A stretch of DNA of 64,000 nucleotides from Polyangiaceae bacterium (GCA_020633235.1 JACKEA010000009.1:274515-338514), one strand, 5' to 3'; positions 33,965 through 43,270 are shown, counted from the first letter of the stretch. Notes: a model not told the origin generated them from the letters alone. Translations and numbers: made by a program.

Positions 33965-34549
33965 TCACTTGGAGACGAGCTGGCGAAGGACTTCGTACGG
34001 TTGAGCACCGACGACGCCGCGCCCTTCGCACACGAACGTGGGCACCGCGGTGACGCCGAGCTCGCGAGCGTACTGCCAGTCCGCGTCCACCACGTCGGCG
34101 AAGCTTCGCTCCGCGAGGGCGCGGCGAGCGTCGCTCCCGTCGAGGCCCACGCTCTCGGCGATGCGCACGAGGGCGTCTTCGTTGGCGATGTCGGTGCCGT
34201 CCACGAACACCGCACGATACAGGGCTCGGTGGATGTCCGGCTTGCCGTGCGCCTCTCCGAAGGCGCCGAGCTCCTGCGCCTTCCGGCTTTGATGCAGCAT
34301 CTTGGAGGGCGAAAACTCGAGGCCTTCCTGGGCGCACAGCTCGCTCAGACGGCGGTGCGCAGCATCCACGTCGAAGCGACCACGGAACAGCTCCGTGAGA
34401 GGGACTCCCTGCTCCGGTGTCTCGGGATGGAGCGGAAAATGCCGGTGCACGAGCGTGAGCTGGAATTCCTCTGCCAGGCGTTCAGTACGGACCGTACTGA
34501 GATAGCACCAGGGTCAAACGTAGTCGGCGAACACTTCGAGCTTCGTCAT
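33965..34549 (-). CDS. DsbA/FrnE-family oxidoreductase, probable selenoprotein (UPWC)
   Basis: Reading from the ATG at 34549 gives an 11-residue DsbA-type start (MTKLEVFADYV), then TGA at 34516-34514, then PWCYL and an uninterrupted frame to 33965. FrnE-family proteins have CPWC at this place, so TGA replaces the first catalytic Cys and predicts a UPWC active site, 194 residues long. Downstream the family features continue: VHRHFPLHPETP, ALYRAVFVDGTDIANEDAL and GVTAVPTFVCEG with the cis-Pro. A SECIS-like hairpin follows the TGA. If TGA is read as stop, the protein would begin about 33 codons later without its redox centre. Convergent with the tandem array; divergent from sucC by 108 nt. Sec decoding is inferred; selABCD are outside the window. 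Confidence 0.82.
34482..34516 (-). promoter_or_regulatory. SECIS-like element downstream of in-frame TGA
   Basis: On the minus strand: TGA, 13 nt, then TCAGTAC-GGTCC-GTACTGA, a perfect 7-bp stem with a 5-nt loop starting GG. The loop begins 20 nt after TGA. Known bacterial SECIS elements have the apical loop roughly 16-37 nt after UGA with a G in the first two loop positions, and the E. coli fdhF loop carries a similar GGUC core. The stem lies in codons for a variable, non-motif stretch (LSTVRTE). Confidence 0.8.
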
Positions 34550-34657
34550 GGAGGGGACCTTGCCACGGACGGGAAGCGGTTGCCGCCCGTTGAGGCCTGA
34601 TCTAATCCCTGGGCGCGCTCATTTCGGCGCATTCCCAAGCCAGAAGAAGAGAGATCG

Positions 34658-35854
<1,197 letters not shown>

Positions 35855-35896
35855 GCATTCGAGAACCCTCATCAACGGCAAAAGGCGCTTTTCAAA

Positions 35897-36793
35897 ATGG
35901 CAATTCTCGTAGGCAAAGACACCCGCGTCGTCGTCCAAGGCATCACCGGCTCCGCCGGTTCGTTCCACACTCGTCAGTGCATCGCGTACGGCACCCAGGT
36001 GGTGGCCGGCTGCACTCCCGGCCGCGGCGGCGAGAAGTTCGAGGCCGAGGGGCCCGACGGCAAGAAGATCACGGTTCCGGTGTTCGACACCGTGGCCGAG
36101 GCCGTGAAGGCCACCGGCGCAGACACCTCCTGCATCTTCGTGCCGCCGCTCGGCGCAGCGGACGCCATCCTCGAAGCAGCGGACGGCGGCTGCTCTCTGG
36201 TCGTGGCCATCACCGAGGGCATCCCCGTGATGGACATGATCCGTGCCCGCCGTGCTCTGGAAGGCCAGAGCGTCAAGCTCATCGGCCCCAACTGTCCGGG
36301 CATCATCTCTCCCGGCGCGTGCAAGATCGGCATCATGCCCGGCCACATCCACAAGGCCGGCAAGTTCGGCGTGGTCAGCCGCTCCGGCACCCTCACCTAT
36401 GAAGCCGTCGGTCAGCTCACGGCCCTGGGCATGGGTCAGTCCACCTGCATCGGCATCGGCGGGGATCCCGTGGGCGGCATGGACTTCGTGGACGTGCTGA
36501 AGCTCTTCAACGAAGATCCGAACACCGAAGGCGTGATGATGATGGGCGAGATCGGCGGCAACGCCGAGGAGCGCGCCGCGGCGTACATCAAGGAGCACAT
36601 GAAGAAGCCGGTCGCCGGCTTCATCGCGGGCACCACCGCGCCGCCCGGCAAGCGCATGGGCCACGCCGGCGCCATCATCAGCGGCGGCAAGGGCACGGCG
36701 AAGGACAAGATCGCCGCCCTGGAAGCCGCAGGCGTGAAGGTCGCCCCCACTCCCGCGGAGATGGGCGCCACCCTCAAGAGCATGCTCTCATAG
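35897..36793 (+). CDS. sucD: succinyl-CoA synthetase alpha subunit
   Basis: A 298-residue CoA-binding subunit. VQGITGSAGSFHTRQCIAYGT, the GPNCPGIISPG loop, GIGGDPVGGMDF and the phospho-His in GHAGAIISGGKGTA near residue 253. Co-transcribed with sucC. Normal length. Confidence 0.97.
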   Translation: MAILVGKDTRVVVQGITGSAGSFHTRQCIAYGTQVVAGCTPGRGGEKFEAEGPDGKKITVPVFDTVAEAVKATGADTSCIFVPPLGAADAILEAADGGCSLVVAITEGIPVMDMIRARRALEGQSVKLIGPNCPGIISPGACKIGIMPGHIHKAGKFGVVSRSGTLTYEAVGQLTALGMGQSTCIGIGGDPVGGMDFVDVLKLFNEDPNTEGVMMMGEIGGNAEERAAAYIKEHMKKPVAGFIAGTTAPPGKRMGHAGAIISGGKGTAKDKIAALEAAGVKVAPTPAEMGATLKSMLS

Positions 36794-36847
36794 TCCCGCC
36801 CGCCCACGCCCAACCCCCCAACGCGACTCGCTCCGCTTTGTGGTCGC

Positions 36848-36952
36848 TCGTCGCGGGCTCGCTTCGCTCGCCGCGATTCTTGCCCGCGACGACCATCCGG
36901 ACGGATGCGCGACGTGCGGAGCGGTGGCGAGCTCGTCTACGGACGAGCTCGC
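36848..36952. repeat. palindromic sequences in sucD 3' region
   Basis: Two inverted repeats: 11-bp arms TCGTCGCGGGC/GCCCGCGACGA at 36848-36858 and 36882-36892, and perfect 10-bp arms GCGAGCTCGT/ACGAGCTCGC at 36927-36936 and 36943-36952. They sit between convergent genes; no coding frame there is convincing (36794-37052). Confidence 0.6.
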
Positions 36953-37052
36953 AGCTGCCCGGCTCGGCTGCGCCCGGCTCCCACGCCTCGGCTCACCACC
37001 GCGGCGCGGAGCCCGAGGTTCCGCGCCGTGAAGACCCCCGGGCTCTCGATCC

Positions 37053-37466
37053 TCAGTCGCCTGCCGCTGCCCCTTGCTCTCGACCTCCGCTCCAGGGCAC
37101 CAGCGCGCGTAACCGTGCATCTCGAAGCCAGAGGCCAAGCCACAACGCAACGCCCATGTACACTGGGAACAGCGTGTGGCTCGGCAGCGGATTGCCAACG
37201 CGCACGTGGGTCGCGACGGCTCCGCCCAGGTAGCCGGTGAGCAAGATGGCGCCGAGCACCCGCGTGCGCGGCACGACATAGAGCACGACGCACCCCAAGA
37301 GCACGACGCCAAGGGGAAACACGACGGACGCCGAGTAGCCAAGCTCTTCCGTGGCCTTCAGCGCGGGCTCGGCCCGCGCCAGCTTCATTGCGGCGTCGAG
37401 CAGCAAGAAGGCCGACGTGAGTCCACTGAGCACCCTCCCCGTCCACCGCGCACCATTCGAGATCAT
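37053..37466 (-). CDS. DoxX-like family membrane protein
   Basis: A 137-residue four-helix membrane protein of the DoxX-like group: TGRVLSGLTSAFLLLDAAMKL, ELGYSASVVFPLGVVLLGCVVLYVVPRT, GAILLTGYLGGAVATHVRVGNPLPSHTLFPVYMGVALWLGLWLRD. The C-terminal part is typical of the DoxX_2/DUF6632-like subfamily. Start uncertain: Met at 37466 fits the domain; a Met at 37517 with GAAGGG upstream would add 17 residues. Follows an ECF sigma gene by 101 nt on the same strand, so it may belong to its regulon. Confidence 0.83.
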   Translation of the reverse strand: MISNGARWTGRVLSGLTSAFLLLDAAMKLARAEPALKATEELGYSASVVFPLGVVLLGCVVLYVVPRTRVLGAILLTGYLGGAVATHVRVGNPLPSHTLFPVYMGVALWLGLWLRDARLRALVPWSGGREQGAAAGD

Positions 37467-37567
37467 TGAGTTTTCGTCTCCGGGCTCCGTTCGGAGCTCC
37501 ATGCTTGCCAGGGTCATGACCCTTCGACCGACGGCCGAGGCGAAACTCATCGCTGCGGGGTGATTTT

Positions 37568-38521
37568 TCAGCTCGCAGGGAGATGAGCGGGCAGGTCGAA
37601 GCGGGGGAACAGCGTCTCCGTGTCCAGGAACGAGAGGACCGAGACAATGCGATCGGCCGAGATGCCCAGCACGATGAGGGCCCAGGGGGCGTGGCCCCCC
37701 TCGGGATCCGGTCGATACTGAGCGAAGGCCGGCGCCGCGGACGCCCGCACGGGTATCAGACGCGATCCGCGGCAGCCGGAGCCGGGCCCGAGCTGCCACT
37801 CGCGAATGGTAGCGGGGCCGCGCAGCCACAGCGACAGCGGCGGCATGGACAGCGTGGCGTCCTCGTGGAGCAACGCCGCGAGCTGCTCGACGTCGTAGCG
37901 CTCGAACGCCGAGGCATATTGCTCCACCAATGCCGCCTGCTGGGGCGTGAGCTCGCTGGGCGTGGGGCTGGGCGCCGCGTTCGCGAGGGTCGCACGGGCG
38001 CGCTGCAGAGCGCTGTTCACCGCCGCCACGCTGCTGTCGAGGCCCGCCGCGATCTCCGCGGCGGACCAGCCCAGCACTTCGGCCAACAGCAGCGCAGCGC
38101 GCTGCTTGGGCGGCAGCTCCTGAAGGGCCGCCACGAAGGCGAGGCGAATGCTCTGCCGAAGCTCGGCAATCTCGGACGGATCGGCGGCTTCCGGCAGCAC
38201 GCGCGCTTCGGGCACGGGCTCCACCCAGTGCGCATGCGGAAGCTGTCCGAGGTCCGAGCCGATCGAACCCTCCGGCGCGAAGAGCGTGGGCAAGTGCCGG
38301 CGCTTGCGCTCGGCCAGGTGATCGAGACACACGTTCGTCGCGATTCGATACAGCCACGTGCCCAGCGACGCGCGACCATCAAAGCCGTCGATGGCACGCC
38401 ACGCGCGAACCAGCGTCTCTTGCACCGCGTCTTCGGCGTCCACGATGGAGCCCATCATCCGGTAGCAATGCCCAGTCAGGGCACCGCGATGCGCTTCGAG
38501 CTCGGCTGCGCTCGCCACCAT
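37568..38521 (-). CDS. ECF RNA polymerase sigma factor with SnoaL-like C-terminal domain
   Basis: A 317-residue sigma-70 family protein. Region 2 (GHCYRMMGSIVDAEDAVQETLVRAWRA... TWLYRIATNVCLDHL) and region 4 (LQELPPKQRAALLLAEVLGWSAAEIAAGLDSSVAAVNSALQRARA) are followed by about 120 residues (SAFERYDVEQLAALLHEDATLSMPP) of NTF2/SnoaL type. This resembles the SigG/ECF56 or ECF41-like groups where the C-terminal domain acts in place of an anti-sigma factor. No anti-sigma gene is adjacent. Divergent from ndk by 198 nt of AT-richer DNA. Confidence 0.92.
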   Translation of the reverse strand: MVASAAELEAHRGALTGHCYRMMGSIVDAEDAVQETLVRAWRAIDGFDGRASLGTWLYRIATNVCLDHLAERKRRHLPTLFAPEGSIGSDLGQLPHAHWVEPVPEARVLPEAADPSEIAELRQSIRLAFVAALQELPPKQRAALLLAEVLGWSAAEIAAGLDSSVAAVNSALQRARATLANAAPSPTPSELTPQQAALVEQYASAFERYDVEQLAALLHEDATLSMPPLSLWLRGPATIREWQLGPGSGCRGSRLIPVRASAAPAFAQYRPDPEGGHAPWALIVLGISADRIVSVLSFLDTETLFPRFDLPAHLPAS

Positions 38522-38643
38522 GCGTCCGAAGGACGCTACCACGACGCCGGAACGGGACGGGGCTCGCGCCGCCCCAACATCCCCATGGCCAGGTGGCTCA
38601 GGTTGGAACAAAACTACCCCTTCGCAAGTATTGAAAAAGTATG

Positions 38644-38672
38644 TTGATATTCGGTCTTCCGTGCCGTAAAGA
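38644..38672 (+). promoter_or_regulatory. candidate sigma70-type promoter for ndk
   Basis: TTGATA at 38644-38649, 17-nt spacer and TAAAGA at 38667-38672, 47 nt before the ndk start, in an AT-rich stretch unusual for this window. Confidence 0.4.
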
Positions 38673-38719
38673 CCCCTCCGCCGGAGGTGGGGAAGGACCT
38701 TACAGCTCGGGTGAAATCC

Positions 38720-39139
38720 ATGTCGATTCAGCGAACCCTCTGCATCATCAAGCCGGACGCCGTCGAAAAGCGCGCGCAAGGCTCCATCCTTCAGCGTTTG
38801 CAGGCTGAGGGCTTCCAGATCTTGGGCATGCGGCAGCTCACGTTGTCGCGCAAGCAAGCGGAAGGGTTCTACGAAGTGCACCGCGAGCGTCCCTTCTTCG
38901 ACGAGCTGTGCACGTTCATGACCCGCGGCCCCGTCGTGGTGGTCGCGCTGTCGCGAGAAAACGCCGTGCAGCATTATCGCGACGTGATCGGCGCTACGGA
39001 TCCCGCCAAGGCGGCGGACAACACGATCCGCAAGTTGCACGGAACGAACGTGGGGGAAAACGCCGTCCACGGCTCGGACTCGGAAGAAAACGGCATCAAG
39101 GAGTGCGCGTACTTCTTCGCGGGTCACGAGCTGCTCTGA
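38720..39139 (+). CDS. ndk: nucleoside diphosphate kinase
   Basis: A 139-residue NDPK transferring the gamma phosphate of ATP to NDPs. Family motif CIIKPDAVEKR at the start, TRGPVVVVALSRENAV, and the phosphorylated His117 in NAVHGSDS. Standard length. The Met at 38720 gives the canonical N-terminus; an upstream in-frame start would add 11 non-conserved residues. Confidence 0.97.
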   Translation: MSIQRTLCIIKPDAVEKRAQGSILQRLQAEGFQILGMRQLTLSRKQAEGFYEVHRERPFFDELCTFMTRGPVVVVALSRENAVQHYRDVIGATDPAKAADNTIRKLHGTNVGENAVHGSDSEENGIKECAYFFAGHELL

Positions 39140-39148
39140 TTCCAGAGC

Positions 39149-39988
39149 ATGCAAACCGGCAGGCCTCCGACGTCGCCACCGAGCGAGGCTGAAGAGCAGC
39201 GCCTCACGTTGGCGCGCGGCGGATTGCGCGACGCATTGGGGAGCCTGCGCAATCTCGAACAGCTGCTGCACAGCCTGCGGGTAGGACCACGCGCGGTATC
39301 GTCGGTCCTGCCCGCGGTGCATGCTTCGTGCAGCTTGATCACGCGTTCGATGAACGAGCTGCTCGAGGCGATGACGCCGCGCTTGCCCAGTCGCGAGCCC
39401 ATCGATGCCATTCGCGGCTACGTCACGCCGAGGGTCCAAGAGCTCGATCGCGCGCTGGCCTCGGCCATTCCGAAGCCGATGTACGCCAAGAATCGGCTGA
39501 AGCTGGAGGGCGTAGTCACGCGCCTGGCAGCGGAGCTCGACGCGGCCCGGGAGCTGGTGGATCTGCTCGACGGGGCCGCCTGGGCGCGTCCCGTGCGGGT
39601 GGAGCTGGGAGAGCTGCTCCGAGGCGCGGCCAAACGCGAAGGCCGCTCGGATCCACCGGGAACCCGCATGGTGGAGGTCACCGTCGCCCGCACCGAGGCC
39701 GCAGAGGCGCTGGTCGCCCCCCGCGTGGTGATGGGACTCGCGGCCATTGGTGCGGCCTGGGTGGCGGCGCTCCGCACGGACGCTTCACCGCACATCCGGG
39801 TTCGGGACGGGAGCGGCGTGAGCGGGCTCGACATCTCTTTCGAGGCACGCTCGGGCGACGTGATGACTCTCGCCGTGCCGCCGTTGCTCGAGCCCACGCT
39901 GCCCTGTGCCGAGGCGGCCGCCACGCTGTCGGGTGCGAAGCTCTCCTACATGGAAGCCCCCCCGTCCTTCTCCCTCGAGTGGCGCTGA
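39149..39988 (+). CDS. hypothetical protein, degenerate histidine-kinase-like fold
   Basis: A 279-residue protein, 9 nt after ndk. Not recognised by family. Residues about 20-130 are helical (ARGGLRDALGSLRNLEQLL... RSMNELLEAM), like a two-helix dimerisation region, and about 150-279 alternate beta/alpha with VMGLAAIGAAWVAALRTDASPHIRVRD and a closing GAKLSYMEAPPSFSLEW, reminiscent of a GHKL ATPase fold that has lost the N, G1 and G2 boxes. A regulatory or scaffold role is a guess. Confidence 0.6.
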   Translation: MQTGRPPTSPPSEAEEQRLTLARGGLRDALGSLRNLEQLLHSLRVGPRAVSSVLPAVHASCSLITRSMNELLEAMTPRLPSREPIDAIRGYVTPRVQELDRALASAIPKPMYAKNRLKLEGVVTRLAAELDAARELVDLLDGAAWARPVRVELGELLRGAAKREGRSDPPGTRMVEVTVARTEAAEALVAPRVVMGLAAIGAAWVAALRTDASPHIRVRDGSGVSGLDISFEARSGDVMTLAVPPLLEPTLPCAEAAATLSGAKLSYMEAPPSFSLEWR

Positions 39989-40027
39989 GCGCTTGCGACG
40001 CGCGGCCCCCGAAAGTATTTCGCCTGC

Positions 40028-40852
40028 ATGAAGGAAGCGGAGATCCGCGCGGCCGTCGAGGCCGCCTACGAGGACCGCGCGCTGCTCGAGAGGGCGAGCC
40101 ATCGCGACGCCGTGCTGGAGGCCATCGCTCTGCTCGATCGCGGCGAGATCCGCGTGGCGAGCCAAGATGCCCCGGGCAAATGGACCACGCACGCCTGGGT
40201 GAAGCAGGCCGTGCTGCTCTACTTCGGCGTTACCCACATGGAAAAGGGAAACGTGGGGCCCATCGAGTTCTTCGACAAGATCCCGCTGAAGAGCGGCCTC
40301 GACGAAGCGGGCGTGCGCGTGGTGCCGCCGGGAACGATTCGCTATGGCGCCTTCGTGGAACGCGGCGCAGTAGTGATGCCGGGCTACGTGAACATCGGTG
40401 CCTGGGTGGGCGCTGGTACCATGGTGGACACCTGGGCCACCGTCGGCTCGTGCGCGCAGATTGGCAAGAGCTGCCACCTCTCGGGCGGCGTGGGCATCGG
40501 CGGCGTGCTGGAGCCACCCGGTGCGCAGCCGGTGATCGTGGAAGACGGCTGCTTCATCGGATCGCGCGCCATCATCGTGGAGGGCATGCTGGTGGAGTCG
40601 GAGGCCGTGATCGGCGCCGGCGTGACGCTCACTGCGTCCACCGCAATCATCGACGTGACGGGCAGTGAGCCGGTGGAGATCCGCGGGCGTGTTCCCGCCC
40701 GCAGCGTGGTGATCCCCGGCATGCGTCCGAAGAAGTTCCCCGCCGGTGAGTACTCCGTGCCCTGCGCGCTGATCATCGGCCAGCGCAAGGAGAGCACGGA
40801 CAAGAAGACCACGCTGAACGCCGCACTGCGCGACTTCGCGGTGGCCGTGTGA
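40028..40852 (+). CDS. dapD: 2,3,4,5-tetrahydropyridine-2,6-dicarboxylate N-succinyltransferase
   Basis: A 274-residue left-handed beta-helix acyltransferase of the succinylase branch of lysine/meso-diaminopimelate synthesis. Helical N-terminal domain, then hexapeptide turns (VPPGTIRYGAFVERGAVVMPGYVNIGAWVGAGTMVD region), GVGIGGVLEPP and EDGCFIGSRAIIVEG, ending in the family tail with ALIIGQRKES. First gene of an overlapping operon with dapE, a lipoprotein gene and fdhD. Confidence 0.95.
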   Translation: MKEAEIRAAVEAAYEDRALLERASHRDAVLEAIALLDRGEIRVASQDAPGKWTTHAWVKQAVLLYFGVTHMEKGNVGPIEFFDKIPLKSGLDEAGVRVVPPGTIRYGAFVERGAVVMPGYVNIGAWVGAGTMVDTWATVGSCAQIGKSCHLSGGVGIGGVLEPPGAQPVIVEDGCFIGSRAIIVEGMLVESEAVIGAGVTLTASTAIIDVTGSEPVEIRGRVPARSVVIPGMRPKKFPAGEYSVPCALIIGQRKESTDKKTTLNAALRDFAVAV

Positions 40853-41910
40853 GCCTCGGCGACACGCTCCTGTGGCTGTGCCGCATCGCTTCTCCCATCG
40901 GGGAAGAGCGGGAACTGTGCGACAGGGTCGTGGAGCGGCTCACCCCGGTGCGCCGAGCGGGGGACATTCGGCGCTTTGGAGACTCCATCGTGGTGCCCTT
41001 GGTGCGGGGCTCCGGCGGACCCCACGTGGCCCTCGCGGGGCATCTGGACGTGGTGCGCACCGTGCACGAGGGGGAGCCGCGCATCGAAGGGGATCGGCTG
41101 TACGGCGCCGGCTCCGCGGACATGAAGAGCGGTCTCGCGCTGATGCTGGAGCTGGCGGAAAGCGACGCCCGCCCCAGCGTGGATCTCACGCTGGTGTTCT
41201 ACGCGCGGGAGGAGGGGCCATTCTTGGAGAACGAGCTCGGCCCCGTGCTGGCCCAAGACCCCGAGCTGTCCAAGGTGGACTTCGCCGTGGCGCTGGAGCC
41301 GAGCGACAACAAGCTGCAGCTCGGTTGCGGCGGCTCCGTGCACGCCACCGTGCGCTTTCACGGTCGCACCGCTCACAGCGCGCGACCTTGGCAGGGGGAC
41401 AACGCGATCCACAAGGCGGCCGGTTTGCTCGCACGCCTCTCCGCGCTGCCCCCCGAACGGGTCACGGTGGACGGTCTCGAGTGGGCGAACGTCGTCAGCG
41501 CGACGTTGGCGTCCGGCGGCCGCGGCCGCAACGTGATCCCGGACGTGTTCGAGCTGAACTTGAACCGTCGCTTCGGACCGGATCGCTCCCTGAACGCCGT
41601 GCTCGACGAGATCCAAGAGCTGGTGGGAACGGACGCGGAAGTGGAGTTCACGGACAAGAGTCCGGCGGCGCCTCCTCTACGCAACCACCCGCTGGTGCGT
41701 GCCCTGGCAGACAGCGGCGTGCTCGCCGTCGAGCCCAAGCAAGCCTGGACGGACGTCGCCCGTTTCGCCGAGCTGGGCGTTCCCGCCGTGAACTTCGGCC
41801 CCGGCGTGCAAGCACAAGCCCACCAGAAGAACGAGTGGACGCTGGTCTCTCAGCTCGAGACCGGGCGCGAGATCCTGCGGCGCTGGCTCACGACCATCGG
41901 AGCGACGTGA
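40849..41910 (+). CDS. dapE: succinyl-diaminopimelate desuccinylase (M20 family)
   Basis: A 353-residue Zn peptidase-fold enzyme. Metal ligands: His in AGHLDVVR, Asp in GSADMKSG, Glu pair in AREEGPF and His in QAQAHQKNEW; the dimerisation domain includes GGSVHATVRFHGRTAHSARPW. Paired with DapD it yields L,L-DAP. The GTG start overlaps the dapD stop (GTGA). The next gene overlaps in the same way. Confidence 0.94.
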   Translation: MSLGDTLLWLCRIASPIGEERELCDRVVERLTPVRRAGDIRRFGDSIVVPLVRGSGGPHVALAGHLDVVRTVHEGEPRIEGDRLYGAGSADMKSGLALMLELAESDARPSVDLTLVFYAREEGPFLENELGPVLAQDPELSKVDFAVALEPSDNKLQLGCGGSVHATVRFHGRTAHSARPWQGDNAIHKAAGLLARLSALPPERVTVDGLEWANVVSATLASGGRGRNVIPDVFELNLNRRFGPDRSLNAVLDEIQELVGTDAEVEFTDKSPAAPPLRNHPLVRALADSGVLAVEPKQAWTDVARFAELGVPAVNFGPGVQAQAHQKNEWTLVSQLETGREILRRWLTTIGAT

Positions 41911-42464
41911 CGCGGCGGCGACTGGCTTTCTGCTGCCTGTCGCTCGCTCTGGCGAGTTGCGACGGCGGGCAGAAGCAAGCGCCCCGAGCCGAGCCCTCCG
42001 CCGCTCCCCAGGCCGCACCGTCACTGCTGCTGGCAGCGAACCTGCTGCCGGCGCTGGATCTACTGAAGAGGCAGGCAGGGCCGAACATCCAAGCTCTGGA
42101 GCTGGATGCCTATCCCGATCATTTGGTTTTGAAGGCGCGAGACCCGGCGCTGCCGGCCCGCGTGTTGCAGCACGTGTACCGAGATGGTCGGCTCGAAAAG
42201 CCCGTCCCCGTACGCCTCTTGGGCGCCGGCAAGCTGGACGAGAATCTGTTTCCCCTGAGCGACGCCCAGCTGGATGCGATCCCCGAGCTGTGTCGGAGTG
42301 CCGTGAAGACGGTGGACGAGCGCTTCGGCAAGGTGAGCCACGTGTTGCTCCGACGGAACCTGCCCCTCGACGAGAACGTGCAGTTCCGCGTCTACGTTCA
42401 GAGCCCTGCGAAGGACGGCTACGTGGACGCCGACGCCTCCGGCAAGCTCCTCGGAGGCGGGTGA
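41907..42464 (+). CDS. small lipoprotein of unknown function in dap-fdhD operon
   Basis: A 185-residue exported protein with a GTG start overlapping the dapE stop. Lipobox LALASC, short Ala/Pro linker, then an unrecognised domain (LLKRQAGPNIQALELDAYPDHLVLKARDP... GKLDENLFPLSDAQLDAIPELCRSAVKTVDERFGKVSHVLLRRNLP). Overlaps fdhD by 4 nt. The pattern suggests one polypeptide operon, but no link to either pathway can be seen. Confidence 0.83.
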   Translation: MTRRRLAFCCLSLALASCDGGQKQAPRAEPSAAPQAAPSLLLAANLLPALDLLKRQAGPNIQALELDAYPDHLVLKARDPALPARVLQHVYRDGRLEKPVPVRLLGAGKLDENLFPLSDAQLDAIPELCRSAVKTVDERFGKVSHVLLRRNLPLDENVQFRVYVQSPAKDGYVDADASGKLLGGG

Positions 42465-43270
42465 GCTCCGCCGTCACCCGCACCCCGCTGGTGCGTCACG
42501 GAGCTGGAGCCGCAGGCGAGGTGTCCGACTGGGTGGTCGTGGAAGAGCCGCTGGAGATCCGCATCGCCGGAGAGCCGCTGGTCGTGACCATGCGCACGCC
42601 GGGACACGATCACGAGCTCGCCGCGGGGCTCTTGCTGTCGGAGGGCTTGATCGCGTCGCGCGCGGACCTCGGAACCATGTCGCACTGTGGCCGAGTGGAC
42701 TCCGAGGAATATGGCAACGTGCTCGACGTAGTGGGCGCGCCGGGCGTCGTGCTGGAAGTTCCCGAGAGCAGCGGGCGACGCTTGCCGATGACCGCTTCCT
42801 GCGGCATCTGCGGTCGGCAGAGCATCGACGCGCTGTTCGAGCGCGTGGGGACGCTCACGGATTCACTCGTGGTACGCGCTGCTCGGATCGTCGAGCTTTC
42901 CCGCGGGCTGTCGGCAGCGCAACCCGGCTTCGAGCGTACCGGCGGCCTGCATGCGGCCGGGATCGCGGCCCCGAACGGAGCCTACCTCTGCGTGCGGGAG
43001 GACATCGGCCGCCACAACGCGGTCGACAAGGCCATCGGTCGTCTGTTGCTCGATGACGCCCTGCCCTCCGGAGGCGTGTTGGTCGTCAGCGGTCGCACGT
43101 CCTTCGAGATCGTCCACAAGGCCTGGGTTGCTCGCATCCCCGTGCTGGTCGCTGTTTCCGCGCCCAGCTCCCTGTCGATCGCGACGGCGCGCCGCGCGGG
43201 CATCACGCTCATCGGCTTCAGCCGGGGCGACGGCTTCAACGTCTACACGCACGCCCAACGTATCGTCTAG
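42461..43270 (+). CDS. fdhD: formate dehydrogenase sulfurtransferase FdhD
   Basis: A 269-residue protein that transfers sulfur from a cysteine desulfurase to the molybdenum cofactor of formate dehydrogenase. Conserved VTMRTPGHDHELAAGLLLSEG, Cys114-x2-Cys117 in ASCGICG, FERTGGLHAAG, VREDIGRHNAVDKAIG and VSGRTSFEIVHKA. GTG start overlapping the lipoprotein stop. No FDH gene is in the window. The stop lies in a perfect palindrome shared with the convergent gene. Confidence 0.95.
   Translation: MSSAVTRTPLVRHGAGAAGEVSDWVVVEEPLEIRIAGEPLVVTMRTPGHDHELAAGLLLSEGLIASRADLGTMSHCGRVDSEEYGNVLDVVGAPGVVLEVPESSGRRLPMTASCGICGRQSIDALFERVGTLTDSLVVRAARIVELSRGLSAAQPGFERTGGLHAAGIAAPNGAYLCVREDIGRHNAVDKAIGRLLLDDALPSGGVLVVSGRTSFEIVHKAWVARIPVLVAVSAPSSLSIATARRAGITLIGFSRGDGFNVYTHAQRIV

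Noticed and set aside
33506..34337. Open frames on the minus strand through the 35-bp array
   Set aside because: All three frames are open because the unit contains no stop; starts lack ribosome sites and the product is a simple repeat.
33965..34450. DsbA-family protein starting around 34450 (N-terminally truncated) or a pseudogene
   Set aside because: The missing N-terminus is present upstream in the same frame, broken only by one TGA exactly at the catalytic Cys and followed by a SECIS-like hairpin.
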